Positions 60,920 to 64,000 of a stretch of 64,000 bases of DNA are shown piece by piece. The DNA comes from an uncultured Opitutia bacterium (GTDB taxonomy: Bacteria; Verrucomicrobiota; Verrucomicrobiia; Opitutales; Opitutaceae), in contig CAIONS010000056.1 of assembly GCA_903859715.1 (NCBI GenBank), positions 186,001 to 250,000 on the forward strand, in the 5' to 3' direction. Position 1 is the first letter of the stretch, and each line of letters starts with the position of its first letter. Both the position numbers and the translations under genes were made by a program. The notes under the pieces were generated by a model that did no database searches, was not told the origin of the DNA, and saw nothing but the letters and a program-made list of their open reading frames with translations.

Positions 60920-61669
60920 ATGATCACGTTCAATCAACGCACCGCCCTGGTCACCGGCGCGGGTCGCGGCATCGGCAAGGCGATTGCCGAGACCCTGGCC
61001 CAGCATGGCGTGACCGTCATCTGTGTCTCCAAGTCCGCTGATTCCTGCGGAGCCACGGCCGCGGCGATCGTCGCGGCCGGCGGCAAGGCGAAGGCTTTGG
61101 CCGTGGACGTGGCCGATGGGGCCGCGGTTGCCAAGGCCGCCGAAACGCTCCTCGCGGAATTCCCCGTGATCGACATCCTCGTGAATAACGCGGGCATCAC
61201 GAAGGACGGCCTGCTTTTCCGGATGAGCGAGGCCGACTGGAACGACGTCATCTCCACCAATCTCACGAGCTGCTTCCACTGGACCAAGCACCTCGGCCGG
61301 CCGATGACGCGTGCACGCTGGGGCCGCATCGTGAACATCACGTCGGTCAGCGGCATCATGGGCAACGCCGGCCAGGCCAATTACTCGGCGGCGAAGGCCG
61401 GCATGATCGGCCTGACCAAGACGCTGGCCCGGGAGTTCGCCGGCCGCAATGTAACCGTCAACGCGGTCGCTCCCGGCTTCATCAAGACCGACATGACGAC
61501 CGAGTTCGTCAACAACCCGGAGATTTCCGCCAAAGTCCTCGAAGCCGTGCCTTTAAAGCGCTTCGGCGAGGCGGCGGACATCGCCCACATGACGGCTTAT
61601 CTCTGTTCTGAACAGGCCAACTACATCACCGGGCAAGTTTTTGCCGTTGACGGCGGCATGGCGATGTGA
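60920..61669 (+). CDS. fabG: 3-oxoacyl-ACP reductase
   Basis: This 249-residue classical SDR has [15 protein letters not shown] at 12-26, [34 protein letters not shown] with the Ser-Tyr-Lys triad, and [15 protein letters not shown]. The C-terminus [12 protein letters not shown] is the usual FabG ending. It reduces beta-ketoacyl-ACP in fatty-acid elongation. It is followed by acpP (28 bp) and fabF, so this is the fatty-acid synthesis cluster. Confidence 0.95.
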   Translation: MITFNQRTALVTGAGRGIGKAIAETLAQHGVTVICVSKSADSCGATAAAIVAAGGKAKALAVDVADGAAVAKAAETLLAEFPVIDILVNNAGITKDGLLFRMSEADWNDVISTNLTSCFHWTKHLGRPMTRARWGRIVNITSVSGIMGNAGQANYSAAKAGMIGLTKTLAREFAGRNVTVNAVAPGFIKTDMTTEFVNNPEISAKVLEAVPLKRFGEAADIAHMTAYLCSEQANYITGQVFAVDGGMAM

Positions 61670-61697
61670 ACCCTCCAAACCACTCGAATTTACCAAC

Positions 61698-61961
61698 ATG
61701 GCTGACCAAAAAACTATCGAACAGCGCGTCAAAGAAATCATCGTTAATCAGCTCAACGTGAACGAGGAGCAGATTACCCCGACGGCTTCTTTCCTTGACG
61801 ATCTTGGCGCTGATTCGCTCGACACCGTCGAGCTGATCATGGCCTTCGAGGAGGAATTCAAGGACGAGATCAAGGGGGAAATCCCTGAATCCGACGCCGA
61901 GAAGCTCCAGACGGTCGGCCAGGTGATCGAGTACATCAAAGGCAAAGCGGGCAAAGCCTAA
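61698..61961 (+). CDS. acpP: Acyl carrier protein
   Basis: This 87-residue acidic protein starts [20 protein letters not shown]; the in-frame upstream extension to 61641 belongs to the fabG end. The phosphopantetheine-bearing Ser lies in [36 protein letters not shown] and the helix [13 protein letters not shown] follow. It carries the growing acyl chain between FabG, FabF and other enzymes. A terminator-like hairpin after it (61984..62032) may limit fabF expression relative to acpP. Confidence 0.97.
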   Translation: MADQKTIEQRVKEIIVNQLNVNEEQITPTASFLDDLGADSLDTVELIMAFEEEFKDEIKGEIPESDAEKLQTVGQVIEYIKGKAGKA

Positions 61962-61983
61962 GCTTCCCTTCGTTTAAACTTTT

Positions 61984-62032
61984 GGCGTTCTGCCCGTTTC
62001 CCCCGCGGAAATTACTGGCAGGACGCCTTTTT
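61984..62032 (+). terminator. Terminator-like hairpin between acpP and fabF
   Basis: GGCGTTCTGCC (61984..61994) pairs with GGCAGGACGCC (62017..62027) with one G-U pair and a 22-base loop, followed by TTTTTGTTT. Placed after acpP, it could give more acpP than fabF transcripts, as often seen for this cluster. Confidence 0.8.
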
Positions 62033-62064
62033 GTTTCCTGAACTTGGCGCCGACCTCATTGCCC

Positions 62065-63315
62065 ATGGAAAATTCCTTCACGCCGCGTCGGGTCGTCGTC
62101 ACGGGTCTGGGCGCGGTGGTCTCCATCGGTCACACCGTCGACGCCTTTTGGGCGAGCCTGCTGGCCGGCCGTTGCGGGATTGAACGGGTGACGCACTTCG
62201 ATCCCACGGCCTTTGCCAGCCAGATCGGCGCCGAAGTGCGCGACTGGGATGCGGCGCAGCACATGGATCCGAAGGAAGCCCGCCGCAACGACCGCTATAC
62301 TCATTTTGCCTTCGCCGCCGCCCGCCAGGCCGTGACGGATGCGAAACTGGACGTCACGCATGAGAACGGCGACCGGGTCGGCGTGATCATCGGTTCCGGC
62401 ATCGGGGGAATGCAGACCATCGAGACGCAGCATGACGTGATGCGCGCGCGCGGCCCGCGCCGGGTTTCACCGTTCATGATTCCCGCGCTGATCGGCAACA
62501 TGGCCAGCGGGCTCATTGCCATCGAGCTGGGGGCCCGCGGGCCGAATTTCGGCATCGTCTCGGCCTGCGCGACGGGCACGCATGCGATCGGCGAGGCGGC
62601 CCATGCCATCCGCCGGGGCGATGCGGACGTGATGGTCGCCGGGGGCAGCGAGGCCGCGATCACGGAGCAATCGTACGCGGGCTTCTGTTCGATGAAGGCG
62701 ATGAGCACGCGCAACGATGCCCCGCAGAAAGCCTGCCGGCCCTTCGACCGGAACCGCGACGGCTTTATCATGGGTGAAGGCTCCGGCATCCTCGTCCTCG
62801 AGTCTCTGGAGCACGCCCAGGCGCGCGGCGCACGCATCTACTGCGAACTGGCCGGCTACGCTGCCACGTGCGACGCGTTCCATATCACCCAGCCGGATCC
62901 GGAAGGGCGGGGGCTTTCCCTGGCCATGACACGGGCATTGGCGCACGGCGGCGTGCGGCCGGACCAGGTGGACTACATCAACGCCCACGGCACCTCCACG
63001 CCCTACAACGACAAATTTGAGACCCTCGCCATCAAGAAGGTGTTCGGCGATCACGCCCGCAAGGTCGCGATCAGTTCGACGAAGTCCATGACCGGGCACC
63101 TGCTTGGCGCCGCGGGTGGCATCGAGTCGGTCATTGCGGTCAAAACGATCCAGACCGGCATGATCGCCCCGACGATCAACCTGGACGACCCGGACCCGGA
63201 CTGTGATCTCGATTATGTGCCCAACGTGGCGCGGGCCGCCACCGTGCGCACGGTGCTGAGCAACAACCTCGGCTTCGGTGGACAAAACGCCGCCGTGGTT
63301 TTCCGGGCGTTGTAG
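62065..63315 (+). CDS. fabF: Beta-ketoacyl-ACP synthase II
   Basis: From the ATG at 62065 the protein is 416 residues (an upstream TTG at 62044 would add seven). It begins PRRVVVTGLGAVVSIGHTVD. The catalytic Cys168 is in VSACATGTHAIGEA, the first His in YINAHGTSTPYND and the second in SMTGHLLGAAGGIESV. NNLGFGGQNAAVVFR ends the protein. It condenses malonyl-ACP with acyl-ACP in the cytoplasm. It lies after acpP as in many genomes. Confidence 0.97.
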   Translation: MENSFTPRRVVVTGLGAVVSIGHTVDAFWASLLAGRCGIERVTHFDPTAFASQIGAEVRDWDAAQHMDPKEARRNDRYTHFAFAAARQAVTDAKLDVTHENGDRVGVIIGSGIGGMQTIETQHDVMRARGPRRVSPFMIPALIGNMASGLIAIELGARGPNFGIVSACATGTHAIGEAAHAIRRGDADVMVAGGSEAAITEQSYAGFCSMKAMSTRNDAPQKACRPFDRNRDGFIMGEGSGILVLESLEHAQARGARIYCELAGYAATCDAFHITQPDPEGRGLSLAMTRALAHGGVRPDQVDYINAHGTSTPYNDKFETLAIKKVFGDHARKVAISSTKSMTGHLLGAAGGIESVIAVKTIQTGMIAPTINLDDPDPDCDLDYVPNVARAATVRTVLSNNLGFGGQNAAVVFRAL

Positions 63316-63327
63316 CGGAGGGTGCGC

Positions 63328-63843
63328 ATGAGAGCGATCTGTGCCGTTCTGATCGCCCTCATGCTTGGTCTCGCAGCCTGCAAGCGGCGTCCCGCTGCTG
63401 AGTTGGCAGTGCCACCAACCCGCAGTGAAATCTGGGGCGCCATCCAGCCCATGGCCGAACGGTACCGGATGTCACCGGCGTTCATTTATGCACTGGTGGC
63501 TGCCGAGTCGAATTTCGACGCGATGGCACACAACGGCGAGGCCCGGGGCCTTTTGCAGCTCAAACCGCGAGCGTGGCGTGTGGTGTCGGCGTTGCCCTAT
63601 GACCCGGCGGTATGGAACTGGCGGACGAACCTGGAAGTGGGGATCGACTACCTCGCTTACTCGCGGTCGTACCTGCACAGGAAAAACGCATTTTCCTATC
63701 CGCTGCTCCTCGCGGCGTTTCACTATGGCTTGGACTACGTCGATGAGCGTGATTTCGCCATCGGGCGCATCCCGACTCCGAACAGCCCGATTTATCGAGA
63801 GCTCTGGTCAGGCAATCTCGCGCCGGTGGCGCCACCGCATTAG
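63328..63843 (+). CDS. Lipoprotein lytic transglycosylase (SLT domain)
   Basis: The ATG at 63328 is preceded by GGAGGG at a 5-base spacing, so it is preferred over the GTG at 63322. The protein is 171 residues, starting with a lipoprotein signal ([13 protein letters not shown], lipobox LAAC). The SLT domain has the catalytic Glu in [20 protein letters not shown] followed by [12 protein letters not shown]. The middle is short of the usual GLMQ (reads GLLQL). It cleaves peptidoglycan glycan strands in the periplasm with a 1,6-anhydro product. Its stop overlaps that of the kinase gene on the other strand. Confidence 0.88.
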   Translation: MRAICAVLIALMLGLAACKRRPAAELAVPPTRSEIWGAIQPMAERYRMSPAFIYALVAAESNFDAMAHNGEARGLLQLKPRAWRVVSALPYDPAVWNWRTNLEVGIDYLAYSRSYLHRKNAFSYPLLLAAFHYGLDYVDERDFAIGRIPTPNSPIYRELWSGNLAPVAPPH

Positions 63844-64000
63844 CCCGCCCGGGTGGCGAGAACAGTCCCGAGCCATTTTTCCAGGCAGGCATGCAGTTCC
63901 TCGCGACGCACGGGCTTGGCGAGGAAGTCATCCATGCCGGCGGCGGTGCACGCGGCGCGGTCCTCGGTCATGGCATTGGCGGTCAGCGCGATGATCGGAA
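63840..64000 (-). CDS. C-terminal end of a hybrid histidine kinase or response regulator (partial)
   Basis: The gene enters from beyond the window's right edge. The last 52 codons encode the end of a CheY-like receiver: [20 protein letters not shown], then [15 protein letters not shown] with the conserved Lys of the KP motif. The [10 protein letters not shown] and GMDDFLAKP patterns are typical of receiver domains at the C-terminus of hybrid histidine kinases. The stop (TAA) is at 63840..63842, overlapping the transglycosylase stop. The upstream part is not available. Confidence 0.85.
   Translation of the reverse strand, partial: PIIALTANAMTEDRAACTAAGMDDFLAKPVRREELHACLEKWLGTVLATRAG

Overview
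The window is GC-rich, densely coded chromosome, most probably from a member of the Verrucomicrobiota close to Opitutaceae. This is inferred from three things: a complete alternative complex III (ActA-F) operon, a surface-type protein with the paired ~130-residue repeats common in Opitutaceae exoproteins, and dispersed CACGAAA-type and GA-rich/hairpin intergenic repeats. No rRNA, tRNA or CRISPR array was seen.

Region 1 (0.1-2.3 kb) is a frameshifted, secreted NHL-repeat protein. Region 2 (2.5-36.4 kb), almost all on the minus strand, is a large surface-polysaccharide locus. It is exported by a Wzm/Wzt ABC transporter whose ATPase has a C-terminal carbohydrate-binding domain. Near the exporter sit an APS kinase and a sulfotransferase (a local sulfation module) and an FkbM methyltransferase-coiled coil-GT2 fusion. 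Further on come two GtrB-like GT2 enzymes with one GtrA flippase, three large polytopic proteins of GT-C type, an AlgI/AlgJ-like O-acetylation pair with a 40-residue membrane microprotein, an acyltransferase-3, several methyltransferases and epimerases, and a complete GDP-D-glycero-D-manno-heptose cassette (HddA, GmhA, HddC, GmhB) with a transaldolase-family protein that could supply sedoheptulose-7-phosphate. The acyltransferase-3 gene lies between ~115-bp direct repeats, each carrying a copy of the microprotein gene (one intact, one decayed).

Region 3 (37.0-42.1 kb, plus strand) is a MacAB-TolC-like tripartite export operon (TolC, HlyD-type adaptor, FtsX-type permease, ATPase). It is interrupted by a frameshifted four-helix-bundle gene and by hairpin/GA-rich repeats.

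Region 4 (42.6-53.8 kb, plus strand) is the energy-metabolism operon: a small leader protein, actABCDEF, a 98-residue membrane protein, then a CcoN-like / CcoO-like / cytochrome c trio closed by a strong terminator. The CcoN-like subunit keeps the fold signature of cbb3 oxidase subunit I but, by eye alignment, has lost five of the six histidines that bind heme b, heme b3 and CuB, and also the cross-linked tyrosine. It cannot be a normal terminal oxidase. This ligand-free oxidase scaffold wired to complex III is the most unusual system in the window.

Region 5 (53.9-64 kb) is housekeeping: HldD (ADP-heptose epimerase), ProC, a receiver-histidine kinase protein, FolD, an SH3-like exported protein, an RsuA-type pseudouridine synthase, a CysJ-like flavoreductase lacking the FMN domain, FabG-AcpP-FabF, a lipoprotein lytic transglycosylase, and the end of a hybrid kinase running off the window.
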